Part shown: positions 30,739-43,793 of the stretch, in pieces
Numbering within the stretch: the first letter of the stretch is position 1
Layout: every line of letters begins with the position of its first letter
NCBI GenBank assembly: GCA_028554645.1
Contig: JAQOOI010000021.1
Location: 1,860,001 to 1,924,000 of the forward strand
Direction: 5' to 3'
DNA: 64,000 nt
Source of the DNA: Omphalotus guepiniiformis
Lineage: Eukaryota > Basidiomycota > Agaricomycetes > Agaricales > Omphalotaceae
Notes under the pieces: model-generated
Told to the model about the DNA's origin: nothing
Database searches by the model: none
What the model saw: the letters and a program-made list of their open reading frames with translations, nothing else
Position numbers and translations under genes: made by a program

Positions 30739-33159
30739 ATGGCTGACCCTAATATCACTTCTATTCCAGTGCTCCCTTTCTTCCTGTCTGCTACGACCAT
30801 GGCTTCCACGTCATCTTCTGATGTTTTCATACTTGCGCTAGGTGTCGCCCTTGCAGCACTCTATCTTTTCCGAGACCAACTTTTTGCGGCTTCAAAGCCT
30901 AAAGCTGTTCCGTCTTCTGCATCCAAGTCTTTTGACAGCGATGAGGGCAATCCCCGGGATTTCGTGGCAAAGATGAAGGCTGGGGTAAGTAGGTTGCTGA
31001 TTACACGAGAACGCTTGACTTATTTCTTTCTCTCTTCTACAGAAAAAGCGTCTTGCTATCTTTTATGGCTCGCAGACAGGTACCGCAGAGGAGTATGCCA
31101 TTCGTATCGCTAAGGAAGCCAAATCCAAGTTCGGTTTGACCTCTCTCGTCTGTGACCCCGAGGAATACGACTTTGAGACTCTGGATTCGGTTCCCGAGGA
31201 CTGTGCTGTCGTTTTTGTGATGGCAACCTACGGTGAAGGTGAACCTACAGACAATGCCGTCCAGCTCATGCAAAACTTGAACGATGAATCGTTCGAATTT
31301 AGCAAGGGTGGTCGCAGTCTCAACGGTCTTAAATACGTCGTTTTCGGTCTCGGTAACAAGACTTACGAGCACTACAACGTCATTGCCCGCCAGGCTGATG
31401 ACTATCTCACCAAGCTGGGTGGTACACGTATCGGCGAGCGGGGTGAAGGCGACGACGATAAGAGTATGGAAGAAGATTATCTGGAATGGAAGGATGGTAT
31501 GTGGGAAGCCTTCGCTGCCGCAATGAACGTCGAGGAAGGCCAGGGTGGTGATTCCGCCGATTTCTCTGTTTCCGAACTCGATTCTCATCCTCCTGAGAAG
31601 GTCTACCTTGGTAAGTACAGATTAATGATTTGCGAGACCGCTTTCACCAACTTGTAAACAGGCGAACTCTCGGCTCGTGCTCTCACTAGAACTAAAGGAA
31701 TTCATGACGCCAAGAATCCTTTTGCTGCCCCCATTGGCGTTTCACGAGAGCTGTTCCAAGACACTACTGAGCGTAACTGTGTTCACGTCGAGCTCAGCAC
31801 CGAAGGTTCTGGTATTACCTACCAGCACGGTGATCACGTTGGTATCTGGCCCTCGAATGCCGAGGTTGAGGTTAACCGCTTGCTTTGCGCCCTTGGTCTT
31901 TACGACAAGAAGGATACTGTCATCGGTATCGAATCCCTCGACCCTGCTCTTGCTAAAGTGCCATTCCCTGTCCCTACCACCTATGCAACCGTCCTTCGTC
32001 ACTACATTGATATCAGCGCTCTTGCTGGACGTCAAATGCTTGGCACTTTTGCCAAATTTGCGCCTTCTCCCGAGGCTGAGGCTAACATGAGGGAGTGGAA
32101 TCAGAACAAGGAGAAATACTATCAGGTCGTAGTGAACGGGTGCTTGAAGGTCGGAGAGGTCCTTCAGCTGGCTGCAGGAAACGATCTTATTGTACCCCCC
32201 ACTACTGAGAACACATCTGTCTGGACCATTCCTTTCGACATCATTGTCTCCTCCATCTCCCGGTTACAGCCCCGTTACTATTCGATCTCTTCCAGCCCCA
32301 AACTTTACCCCAACTCTATACACGTCACCTGTGTCGTCTTGAAGTACCAGTCTGTCCCCAACGAGAAAGTTGGCGCGAAATGGGTTTACGGTGTTGGCTC
32401 CAACTTTGTGTTGAATCTCAAATACGCTGCCAATGGCGAGACTGCCCCACTCATTAGCGAATCAAATATTGCGAATGCCGTTGTCCCTTCTTATGCTATC
32501 GACGGTCCTCGTGGCGCATACAGACAGGAAACTATTTACAAGGCACCCATCCATGTCAGACGTTCTACTTTCCGTCTCCCTACGAACCCCAAGAGCCCTG
32601 TTATCATGATTGGACCTGGAACGGTAAGGCTGCTCTTCAATTTGGTCAATGTTACAAGGTTTTAAACATTTATTTTCAGGGTGTTGCTCCTTTCCGAGGA
32701 TTCGTTCAGGAACGTGTCGCCCTTGCTCGTCGCTCGATTGAAAAGAACGGACCTGATGCCCTCGCTGACTGGGGCCGCATCTCACTTTTCTACGGTTGCC
32801 GCAAATCCACTGAAGACTTCTTGTACAAGGAAGAATGGCCCCAATACCAAGAAGAGCTCAAAGGCAAATTTGTGATGCACTGCGCATTCTCCCGAGAACC
32901 CCCATACAAACCTGATGGAGGCAAGATCTACGTGCAGGATTTGCTATGGCAGGACCGCGAGAATATCGCCGACGCTATCATCAATGGCAAGGGATACATA
33001 TACATCTGTGGTGATGCGAAGAACATGAGTAAAGCAGTAGAGGAAGTATTGGCTAAAGTTCTTGGGGAGGCAAAGGGCGGTTCTGCAGAAGTTGAGGGTG
33101 CCGCAGAAGTGAAACTATTGAAAGAGCGGTCGAGACTGTTATTGGACGTCTGGAGTTAG
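30739..33159 (+). CDS. CPR: NADPH-cytochrome P450 reductase
   Basis: Exons 30739-30984, 31043-31610, 31662-32623 and 32680-33159 encode 751 residues, a normal length. The enzyme passes electrons from NADPH through FAD and FMN to P450s at the ER. An N-terminal membrane anchor (VFILALGVALAALYLF) is followed by the FMN domain (FYGSQTGTAEEYA, ATYGEGEPTDNA, FGLGNKTYEHYN), the FAD domain (RYYSISSSP, and a connecting helical region), and the NADPH domain (GPGTGVAPFRGF, FYGCRKSTEDFLY, YICGDAKNM). The C-terminus DVWS provides the stacking Trp typical of these reductases. A second ATG at 30799 could yield a form 20 residues shorter. All cofactor motifs look intact, so I expect an active enzyme serving sterol and xenobiotic P450s. 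Confidence 0.97.
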
Positions 33160-33518
33160 AGGACAACAATACGCTCACTGGTCATCTCTGATAATACTCC
33201 AGTTTATGCGCTGAACCACTTGTGAACCACTATAACCCTTGGTTTATTTTATTACCTTTATTCGCTGGTTCACGAGATATCGGGTCACGATCTTGTTAAT
33301 GATAGATTCGTACATGGAATAGAGCTTACTTTTACTCTCGAATTATTGTAGTAGATGTACACTTCGTACCCGATATTCAGTGGTGCTGCCAAAACAAGGG
33401 AAGAGCCGGGTCCGTGCTAGGCTTCACATGCCTTGCAATTAGACAACTCACAGCGAGCCAGCAGCGAGCACTTTAAAAACTATAATCTCTTGACTAACTG
33501 GTCGTTACACTCTGGCGA
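33160..33518. other. Intergenic, no feature seen
   Basis: It separates two rightward genes and should hold the CPR terminator and the SHE9 promoter. No TATA box or conserved motif stands out. Confidence 0.4.
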
Positions 33519-34707
33519 ATGCTGAGGGCGTCGCTGAAGACGCGTAGACCGTTAGCACTCCGTCAATTTCATTCTACTGCTCTAGCATGGAATTCTTCCG
33601 TGTCACCGCGTAACGATTCCGGTACCTCGAAAGCAGGCTCTCCAACTCCCACTTCTCCTCCCGAACCTTCGCAGGGAGCGCAGGCATCTTCTTCGAGCGA
33701 ACATTCTGCTACGACAGACTCTCGTGATGGCCCTCCTTCGTCTCTTACTGCCTTGAAGGTGAACGTGTCAAATTGGTCAAATCAAGCCGCCATTCTTTTC
33801 CGTCGCAGGGCCGATGAGTTCACATCATCAACAAAAGCGACTTTCTCGAGCTTGGGTGCACAACTTAACAAGGTGACAGGATATGAGGAAATAGATGCTC
33901 TCAAACGGCAGGTGGTAGAACAAGGTATGTTCGCATATCTCATTTTATTCTTTCTGACTCTCCCTACGCCATGTGATAGATGCACGAATCAAAGAGTCTA
34001 GACAGGCAGCTCGTCTGGCGAAACAACGCTACGCCCAAGCTGTACATCAGCGATCTAATTCTCAAAGAGAAGTCAACGATCTTTTGCAACGCAAGTCGAC
34101 ATGGACGGACAACGATGTGAGCCGCTTCACTCATTTGGTCCGAGAGGACCATCTCTTCGAGCAGGAAGAACATCGCGCGAAGGTTGCCGTAGACGAGGTT
34201 GAGGCTGCGGTAGAGAAGGAGTTCAGTGAGCTGATGCGCTCGATTCTTGCACGGTACCACGAAGAGCAGGTATGGTCCGACAAAATTCGAAGCGCATCGA
34301 CCTATGGGCAAATGGCGGCACTAGGGCTGAACCTGCTGGTCTTCGTTCTGGCCATCGTTATTGTCGAACCCTGGAAAAGAAAGAGACTGGCACAGACTTT
34401 CGAGAAAAAGATAGAAGAGATGGAAGCAGAATACACGACACTGATAGAGGAGAATATGGGCCAAATTCAGCGGCAGCTTGAGGATCAAGCTGCTATACTG
34501 GGTGCTGTCACTGGAGCGATCTCAAGGATGGACACTCAGATGCAGCAAACCAAAGAAGTTGTCAGGGAAGAGGTGAACGAGCCTGAGTTGACTGCTGGTA
34601 TATGGACGAAAGCTGTGAAAGATCGTAATTTTGGGGAGGCAGTAGCTATGGGCGCAATGGCTGCGAGTGTACTTAGTGCTTTGGGTTGGATATGGCTAGG
34701 TGGTTGA
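33519..34707 (+). CDS. SHE9: SHE9/MDM33-like mitochondrial inner-membrane protein
   Basis: Exons 33519-33924 and 33980-34707 give 377 residues. The start MLRASLKTRRPLALRQFHST is a typical mitochondrial presequence, Arg-rich and lacking acids. A Ser/Pro/Thr-rich linker follows, then a long coiled coil (about residues 130-230: DARIKESRQAARLAKQRYAQ onward), a membrane segment LGLNLLVFVLAIVIVEPW, a second coil, and a C-terminal hydrophobic segment ending ALGWIWLGG. This order is that of She9/Mdm33, an inner-membrane protein facing the matrix that affects mitochondrial shape and fission of the inner membrane. DDB1 starts 121 bp after it, in the same direction. Confidence 0.9.
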
Positions 34708-34828
34708 TATATATCAGTACTCATTGACACTCGTAATTCAACGAATTGTTCTGGCAAAGCTGACGCAACGATGTTGCCGCGGGATTTGAAGTTTGAAACC
34801 AGCACTTGTCTCTTCGCCTCCAAACACG

Positions 34829-37800
34829 ATGACAGGTCCGACACGAATCGTATCGACTTTTCATTCGTCGTCTTCTGTAATCTCGTCGGTCAAGTGTAAA
34901 CTTTCTGCTGGGGATTTGGAGTATCTTGTGATCGCAAAGTTCAATGCCCTCGAAGTTTATTCGTTGCAGCCCGAGGCCCTTCAACGTGAATGCACTTTAG
35001 AGATCTGGGGCAAGGTTCGGTCTATCAAGGCTATTCCAATAGCTGTACGTTCTTGCTCTAGTTCTTTCGAGAATGTCTTTGCTGAATGTTTGATAGAACT
35101 CCTTGCGATCTAATATCCTCGTGCTACTTGATCATCCTGACCCGGAGCTCTTGTTTTTGTCCTATACGGAATATGGACCTGGAACGGGGAAGTTGAACTT
35201 GAAGAAGCAGCTGCAACTTGACGAAAGAGGTGCAAGAGCCGCAGAGTTCTTCAATGACGTCCTTGTACATCCCTCCGGTCGACTGGCTGTAGTTAGCTGC
35301 TATGCTGGAAGACTAAAGGTTGTCACCCTGCAAGGTGGCTATTTTGAACAACAGTTTGATGTACAGTGCGTCTAACCTCTTATATTATCCTTACTGTTGC
35401 ATCTAACTATCGTTTAGGTTGCCTGAAATCAATCTCCTCAGTCTCGCGTTCTTACCGCTCCCCCGGGATGATCAGTACACGCTTGCAATCCTCCATGTAG
35501 ATCACAAGGAGCATATCCAGTTGCTTTGCCGTGATCTAACGGTAGATGACAACACTGGAGCTGATCTGTCCTACGAGTCTTCCCTTCTTCTTGAACCGAC
35601 TTCAATTCCCACTAGGCAACTGCCATTCCCCGATGAATTTTCTCCGCAATTAGTTGCAGTACCAGCAATTGAAGGTGCTATGGATGAGAATGATGCCTTC
35701 TGGGGAGGAATCTTGATTGTGGGAGGGCGAAAGCTTATCTTGTTCGAACTATCTTCCCTGGAGAGCCAAGAAAAGCGGAAGGGAAAAAGGAAACGGCTGG
35801 AATCGCGGAAAAAGAGCTCAGACGCGTCAGAGGCGACTAAGGCGGCAGAGAAAGAGAAAGAACGAGAAGTGAAGAAGAGGAAGCCCAAAGCTATCATTGA
35901 TTGGCCGTGGAGTCGAGTGACTGCGTAGGCATTCACAATTATGGTCTTGCGTTCCGAGTCTCATTCTGGGTCATAGATGTTCGCTGATAGATTCCTCCTT
36001 GTTGAGGCTCTTCATTGGTGATACGTTCGGAAGGCTTGCTTTGCTTTCCTTATCCAATCTCAAGGACCATGGGCTCGTGCTCATCCCTTTAGGAGAGGTG
36101 ATATTCTTTGGCTTGTCGATCCACTCAATTCTCATATCTTTCCTAGACCTCTCCACCGACCACCATCACATATCTAACTAACCAAGCAGTTTTCATCGGC
36201 TCCCATTTGGGAGATTCACAAGTAATCGAAATTAGTCCAGTGCCCACTGCATCCATGACCAAACCTACCCTTCCAATCGACCCGGACATAACCACCGTCT
36301 CCCCTGAGGTTCTCACCTTCTCTGACAAAGGCAAGGGAAAGGCTTTCGATGGATCTGATTCACCGGACACCCATGGGTGCATCATAGCTACTCGCGGGTC
36401 ATTTGTAACCGTCCTTCAGTCGTTCAAGAACATTGCGCCAATCTCAGACGGTATCATAGTTGATTCGGATGGCACTGGCCAGGTATTTGACTGAATTCCG
36501 CAGTGGATAGAGTCGAAACTGAATTTATGTCATATCTACAGATACAAATTGTTACCTGTTCCGGTGGTGGTAATACAGGTTCTGTGAATCTTGTACGGAC
36601 GGGAGGTGACTTTGAGGAACTGGCATTGATACCAGGAATGGAAAACATGACCAACGTCTGGCCCATCAGTCTTGCTCATGACGATAAGTGAGTTTTTTCT
36701 TGGATTTGTTCGTCTTACTCTCCACATCCTTTTATCCAATGGTTTGAAGGCGAGCTCTTCGAGTTCGGACCTCATGGCACGTCCTTATCGGGGCGGGGTA
36801 GACGTTAGAGTCGTAATATGAGCAGGCCCCGAATTATCAGTCATCTCTTGATATCGTGGTAGTAACATACTTTCTTTTAGGAAGCACTCGCATCTAATTG
36901 TCTCCACATTACAAAACACTCACGTTTTTGAACTCGACTCCGAAGATAGTGTCACACATGTTGACTCCGGGCATGAGTTCGCTACAGGTGTCCCGACACT
37001 CAGTGTCCGTAACATGGCTTTGAAAGTCGACGGACATTATGGAGACTCGTCATTGGTCGTTCAAGTGACACCCAGGGCAGTATACTTGTTGGAATTCAAT
37101 CACGCCATGAAGCAGTGGTCGAAGGTTGACGAAGTGGCGGCAAATAATGATACCGAGAGGGACACTTTCGTCGCTGCAGATATCAATCCAAGCCAAATAT
37201 TGTTAGCCAAAAGTGGCGGCATGATGGTAATTTACGCTGTAGAAGGGCCGAGAGGAAACGTTAAGCTAGTTTTGAAACAGTGAGTTGTTTCATCGCTTCC
37301 AGTTACAGCTCTCGGTGAACATTTGGCCAAATCAAAGGAACACTCAATCACACTGGGATAGCCCTAATAGGTGTGCATACAACTTATTCTTTTCTGACGC
37401 GCGAATGCGCTGAATTGTCTTTCATGAAAGCATTTACCGACCGTGGTTCCGGACCGAGATTTCTGCTGTGACGTGCACACCGTTGAATCCTTTAAGACCA
37501 TATACAACCTTGGTTGCAGCTGCCTTTTGGCATACCAATCAAATCAAGCTTTACACGCCCGCTCACCAGGGATTCGAATTTCTTTGTCAAACTCCATCCC
37601 TCAATGCCCCTGTCCGGTCCCTTGTTCTCGCCTTCATGACCAAGAATTATACACTAAAGGACAAAGATTCACATGCTTTCCTACTGGCAGGATGCGCAGA
37701 TGGAACTTTGGTTTCGTTTGAGCTGGTCCAGAACAACAAGATGGAAGTCAAGGATATGAAGGTAACGTCACTTGGGAGGTTGCCAGTCTCCGTTACATCG

Positions 37801-39623
37801 CATGAAGCTGGAGACAATCCTATGGTCATTGCGACAGGAAGTAGATCGGTACTGTTGACTTGGGACAGATCACGTCTTCATGTATCACCTATAACACTCA
37901 AGGTCGTTCATCTATGCTTTTATCTGTAATCCATACTGACAGAGCTGAAAAGGACATTGTATCTGCTCAACCTCTACACACCGATGGCTATCCCGAGTCA
38001 CTTATCCTCGCAACCAATTCGGGTATCCTGATTGGAAGAGTCAAAAATGTCGAAAAGCTTCATATCTACTCAGTGTGTCTGGCTGTTCATTGCCTTGTTC
38101 CGGCGCTCATTTAAAACTCCATATCAGTTCCCCTAGGCTTGGACAATCCTCGCCATATCGTTCATCACGCGGCCCAGAGTGTCTTCGGCGTAGGATGCAC
38201 GCATACAGAACCCAACCGGATTGGAGAGCCAGAGAAAGTAACGAGTTCCTTCAAGTTATTAGACGATGTGACTTTCCAGTGTCAGTGCTATTGTCCTCCT
38301 CGTTGCAACCAAAGAATGTTCAATAACGTGTATCGCAGTTTCTGACTCAGCTCGATTTCGAACTACATGAGCAGATTATGTCTCTAACGACCTTGGATGT
38401 TCCTGTAGGCGACCATGTACAGACATTCTTCTGTATAGGGACAGTTCATATCTACGACGAAGATATCGAACCTACGTCTGGCAGAATCTTGATACTTGAA
38501 GTGTTAAAGGTACCGAATTCAAACACACAGCTTTCTCTACTGGCCTCAGAAAAGGTGGATGGTTGTGTTTACTCGCTTGCTACCGTGAACGGACTTCTGG
38601 CTGCAGCTGTAAACTCTTCGGTAAGTTTCAGCATTCAATGATGAGATGATTTACCATTGTTTTTTTAGGTTGTTCTATATCAATTGGACAGCCAGGTTTC
38701 TCAATCAGTATCATCACACAAGCTGAGCAAAGTCGTAGAATGGAATCACAATTATCTAGTGAACACAATAACTGCCTATGATGATCATCTGGTCGTCGCT
38801 GATCAATTCAGCTCTGTCTCATTGTTGAAGCTGGCAGAAGATTCTAAGTTGCACACTGTGGCTAGAGACTATTCTCCTCTTTGGCCGGTAGCCGTCAGCG
38901 CATTTGACACTAAAAGCATCATAGGCGCGGATGTATGCCTTCATTCTCTTCAGAGTTACTATTGTTTATTCTTATTCTCCGTCTCTGCCTTACAGCAAGC
39001 ATTGAACCTTTTCAGCTTTTCGCTTGGAGATGCAAACGGAAGACCTCTTTTGAACCGCGACGGATTCTACCATGTTGGAGAGGTCGTGTCGAAGTTCGTG
39101 AGAGGTAAGCTTGCAAGACGATGATCGAAAATGCGAAGTTAACTTTTTTTGCAGGCACCGTCATATCGGACAATGCAACAATGGACAAGGGCTTGAAGCC
39201 AACCCATATTTTCTGCACACTATCAGGACGCATTGGGGTGGTTATCGATATTAATCCTCGTAGTGAAACACTCGCGAAGGACTTGGCTATCCTTCAAAGT
39301 AAGCTAGGTTTACAGAACCGCGACGCAGTGGGAAGCGTTAGTCATGCTAGGTCAGTGTAATGTGTATACCCAGCCACCCGTTGCTCACAATTGCCCACAG
39401 GCACCGAGCACCGAGAAATTCGAGAGGTCGCAGTGACGCTGACGAAGCTGCATATGGCTTCCTGGACGGAGATCTTTTAGAACATTACTTGACACTCATC
39501 GATGTGTCTCCCGCGGCTGTCAACGAGATGTTCACTCCCTCCACAACTACGCCTGCGGAGAACCTCATCTCTTCCCCAGAGGATATCAAGACAATTCTAG
39601 AAATACATCAGAACATGCACTAA
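34829..39623 (+). CDS. DDB1: DDB1-like UV-damaged DNA-binding protein 1
   Basis: Many exons starting at ATG 34829 (MTGPTRIVSTF) encode a protein of well over 1000 residues. In the cell DDB1 is the adaptor of CUL4 ubiquitin ligases, built from three beta-propellers. The N-terminal propeller is recognised by EYLVIAKFNALEVYSLQPE and LVLLDHPDPELLFLSYTE; later blocks such as VHIYDEDIEPTSGRILILEV, and the C-terminal GFYHVGEVVSKFVRG, LSGRIGVVIDI and YGFLDGDLLEHYLTL are standard for the family. A fungal feature is a Lys/Arg/Glu-rich insertion near residue 300 (KRKGKRKRLESRKKSS). First exons: 34829-35044, 35097-35365, 35418-35924, continuing in phase after 35990. Later introns were not all mapped. Confidence 0.9.
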
Positions 39624-39916
39624 ATGCAGACTTGCTAGGCTTCTCTGTACGACTCATTTCGAATATGTATCATTTCAACTTTTCACACTTTGTATATCAA
39701 GAAATGTATCAACTACGGTTTGACTGCTTTCCATCGATAAAAATAAATATTTTCCGAATGTGTCGACGTATCTAGCCTAGGTACAGAACACGTCTACATG
39801 GTTTCATTACTGATTGGCGATAGTACTATAGCGAGAAGTCATCAGAGTCGTTAGAGTCATTAAGAGAGAAAGGTATTAAAAGGATCAGGAAAAGGGGCAG
39901 AATGTTTAAATAGAGA

Positions 39917-42900
39917 TCACCAGGCGGTGAAGTACCAACGAGCATATTGCAATAAAGTTAACGAAGTGAATTCCTGAACAGAGGTGGACTCGGCGGTAGA
40001 GTTCGTGATGTTTGCGTCGATCTCTTCAGCACGGGGAGCATAGTAAAAGCCAGCGACAAGAACGAGATAACTTTGATACTTGTCAGCTGCGCGTTTGACG
40101 AAGTATTCATATCGTGCTCACCTCAGGGTAAGGATACTGCCGCGATGGTAGTTGCTCCTAGCTTCAATGTACGTATATGTCAACAAGAACATAGAGAAGA
40201 TGATGACCACGACGTCCCATCTCGGGAAGATTAGCCTAGGAAATTCGTTACTACTTAAAGAGCAGACCGATCGACAACCAAAAACGCACGTGAAAGTGTG
40301 TGCAACTTCTCCCATCAACTCTGGCGAATACCAAGCCGAGAAGGCAACCATGGCAGGGATCTGAAGAAGACAAACTTGTAAAGCGTATGCTGATCCAATT
40401 TCCATACTATGAAAAGATGAAATAAGTGAGCAAACCGACCTGAAAGATGAAGAGAATTTCTCACCTGAGCGCTATATTGCCATTGAGAGCAAACGAGATA
40501 GCATTCATGAACTCGGTTGTGTTTGGCACCAAAGCGAACAGAGTGACACCGAGGAACTTCTCGTCGAGTCCTGAGCCAGACAGAATAACATCGACCACAT
40601 CCACGAGAATCTCTGCATCAAAATTCAGAGACTGATCTGAGAGACGCCTCAGGACGGTCCATACCTGCGATGACCGCATATAATGCCGTACAAGCCAAAA
40701 GAACACTTGCGCTAGTAAACCTACTCCACGAAGGCGCATCGTGTCCGCCATGCCCTCCACTAGCTTCCGCTTCCACACCGCCAGAGCCACGTAGCCTGGC
40801 AGGTGAGTGTGAGGCTTGTTGGTGCCGAAGGGCACTGACAGTTGCAACCGCAACTGCACGAGTGAAATCATCGGTTGTCATTGCTTCCGGTAACTGAAGA
40901 GATGGCAGATTAGTGTTTTTCACAGCATGATCGACGCTCTCAAACACGGGAGTGTAACCAGGCGCAGAGAGTGCAGTCGTGTGCGATACGCGGCGCGGCA
41001 GCACAGGTGATCCTGGCTGCGGACGTGTAGTCGAGCTTCCAGGAATAAAAGCATCGCGAGGCATAGGGGTCTGAGGTCTAGATGTGCTAGTAACATTACT
41101 CGCTTTGCGATTCAGTGTGCGTGTCTGGGACTGTCCTGGAGTCACCAGCTTGTGATACAATGACTGCCGATTATGAACAGGAAGGTCCATGGGGTGAAGC
41201 AACTGTTGAGGATTTTGCCAAATCTGGGATGCATGAGTCCTGAGGGAAAACCATAAGCCAATGAGATAAGACTATATTGAGATGATCAGAAAAAGAAGTC
41301 TGCAGTAGCGAAGAGCAGACTTACAAACAACAAGATGACAGCACAGAAGTACATAAGTCTTTTGACGGTGGATTGGTAAAACGGATCGTCAACAGGATCA
41401 GGGTGTTGATAATAGCACTGGTCGCAAATCCATGGCTTGTTGGAATCTCCAGGTCCAGGAGTTGGCGGACAACCTTTGCAGACCAGTTGGAACTATTCGG
41501 TGTCAGCTACTTTCAACAAAACTTAGGGGCAACACGCACGGTACCATAAATTTGATAAAACATAGTTGGTGCGAGAGCGCCAATGATAGCCATGATCAAC
41601 ATCATACTGGTGACCCCTGCACTTTTGGCATTGAACTTTTGCTCCTTTCGCCGCATTGCGCTACTGACCATACTCATACCAGGCATCAGCAGAACACCGG
41701 CCAGAAGACTTCCGACGATCGAACCCTCGACAAGACGGCCCTTTCCTTGAGTAAGCATGATAGAATATAGCAGAATCTCAATGATCGAACCAAAGGTGGC
41801 ATTGATCACAGCACCCATGCCGATGGAAGACTGGGCTGAGATTGAAGCAACAGCCATACCAATAAAGTATGACAGTGGGATGACACTTAGAAGACTGAGA
41901 GTGAAAATCAAGCCCTGCGATGCGATTACCGACAGGAATTTAGGAACGGGTCGTTCTTCTTTCTCCAGTTCTTCGAGCCAGGTAAGGAAGACAGCCCAGT
42001 CGAAGATGACGAAGAACACGAGGGCCATCAAGTTGACGAACATGATGTTGACACCGCCAACTGTGTACTTGTAGTATTTCCACCCGACAGCACGATACGT
42101 GCAGAGTAAAACGGCCGTGCTTGGAGACCCAGAGGGGGCGGCTTGACCTTCCGTGAGTCTCGTGTGCTTGACGGAGAACGTGGGTGGCACAGCGTCACCT
42201 TCATTTGCTTCCGCAGACGTTTCCTGTGGAGGGGAAGTTACAACGACAGAAGGGGGAGCAGAGCAGAAACGAATGGTGTCTGGTTGCTCGAAAATATGTT
42301 TAATGAGCGCCCAGTTCAACCTCGCCATTGGGATGGTCACGACGAGACCCCAACAGATGAGACATACGATGAACATCAAAGGCGCAATGACACAGATGAA
42401 CGCAAGCCAAAAACAGGCCCTTCCCAATATATCACTTTTGGAAGTCTGTTTTGCTAGTCCAATAGAGGAAGAGGAAGAACCTGTAGACGCCGCACCATAG
42501 GCTTTGGCGGGAACGGGAGAGCGTGGACCACCGGCTGTGGACAATAGAGATGTATGTTCAGTAGGGATTTGAACAGGGGTCCAAGATACAGCTTGAGCAT
42601 GCTGCTGGGAAGAACGCGCTCCACGGACAGTACCAAGAGTGTCGTCCTGAATATCAGCGCGGACAGTATGAGTGTCGGATCCGCTGCTGTAGTGCCTTTC
42701 ATGCTCGGTTTCTGTTTCTTCCTGATCATTTTCCTCGTCCTCCTGCTCCTCAACATCGTCCGCTACTCCTTCAACATACTTACCGAATGGCCAGGCAATG
42801 TACCAACCGAGACCGAATACAAGAGAGGAGTACCGCTTGCCTCCTTGTGGAACGATGTATAGAAGGGCGGAGAAGAAAAAACAAATGAGGGAAAGCCACC

Positions 42901-43645
42901 AGCCAAATACGATGATCCAGAATAAATTACCAGGCAGAAGATGACGCTCCGCCTGCGCTGAAGGAACGGAATGCAGGGCCTGATCTGCATAACGGGTTAC
43001 AGACCGAGACTTTTTATACAAAGCAGGTTTCCAGATTGGCAGACCGAACGGATGCTCGACATTAATGAGGGATTGACGTTCCTTGAGAGTCATAGGATCC
43101 TCCTCATCTCGGTCGTGTTCGGACTCGTCTTCACGCTCATCGCTGTCATCCAGAGTCTCCTCGAGGGCGACAGCCTTTCCATGCCTGTCAACATGCTCCC
43201 CTTCGCCGTCTCCATCATACTCATCTGCTTCGCTGAGAGCTTCGTCGTCCCGGAAACCCCGTGCTGTAGAACTGACGCTAGTACTTCTAGGACCACGTTT
43301 GATGGAGTGGGCCGAAGAGCTTCGCATGAGGATTGGGGGTGGCTGCCTTGCGGTGTTAAAAGCAGAAGAAAAGTAAGAAGTGCCTTGATTGTGGTGCTGA
43401 GGAGTATCTGAGGGCGACCATTGGGACTGAGCCTGAGAGCCGTGGCTCAAAGATCTATGAAGATGGCTGAAAGGAGTGGGTGTAGATGACAAGCCACCGT
43501 TGTCGTCGCCGTCTGAGGCCGGAGAGGAAAGACTTGACATGGCGAGCTCGTCGTTGAATTCCAATCTTTGTTCGTTGTCGTCGTCCAGCGGAGAAATAGA
43601 GAGAATGAGAAAAGGAAACGGTTCCAGGCCAGAGTCTTTCCCCAT
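39917..43645 (-). CDS. VNX1-like vacuolar cation/proton exchanger (CaCA superfamily)
   Basis: The gene starts at ATG 43645 and ends at 39917, with at least five introns. A long acidic, Ser-rich N-terminus precedes a first membrane pair (NLFWIIVFGWWLSLICFFFS, LVFGLGWYIAWPFGKYVEG), an acidic linker, then many helices. The two ion-binding alpha repeats are plain: GMGAVINATFGSIIEILLY and, in a later exon, LFALVPNTTEFMNAISFALN. These acids bind and move the cation. An extended N-terminus of this kind is known from yeast Vnx1, which exchanges Na+ and K+ (not chiefly Ca2+) for H+ at the vacuole. A Ser/Thr/Pro loop lies between the repeats. Cation preference is inferred from similarity only. The last exon encodes LVLVAGFYYAPRAEEI and ends YFTAW. 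Confidence 0.88.
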
Positions 43646-43793
43646 TCATGGCATTATTATATACGGCATATTCCGGGTGTACACTATCTAATCTTATCAA
43701 GTCCATGAACCTGAAAATGGAACACCAAAAAAACCCCAAAGCAACTCAACTCAACTACTACTACCTAAGTAAAGACGAAAATGAATGAACCAT

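Noticed and set aside
42153..42862. Plus-strand frames opposite the cation exchanger
   Set aside because: The minus-strand frame has clear membrane segments and ion-binding repeats; the opposite frames have none.
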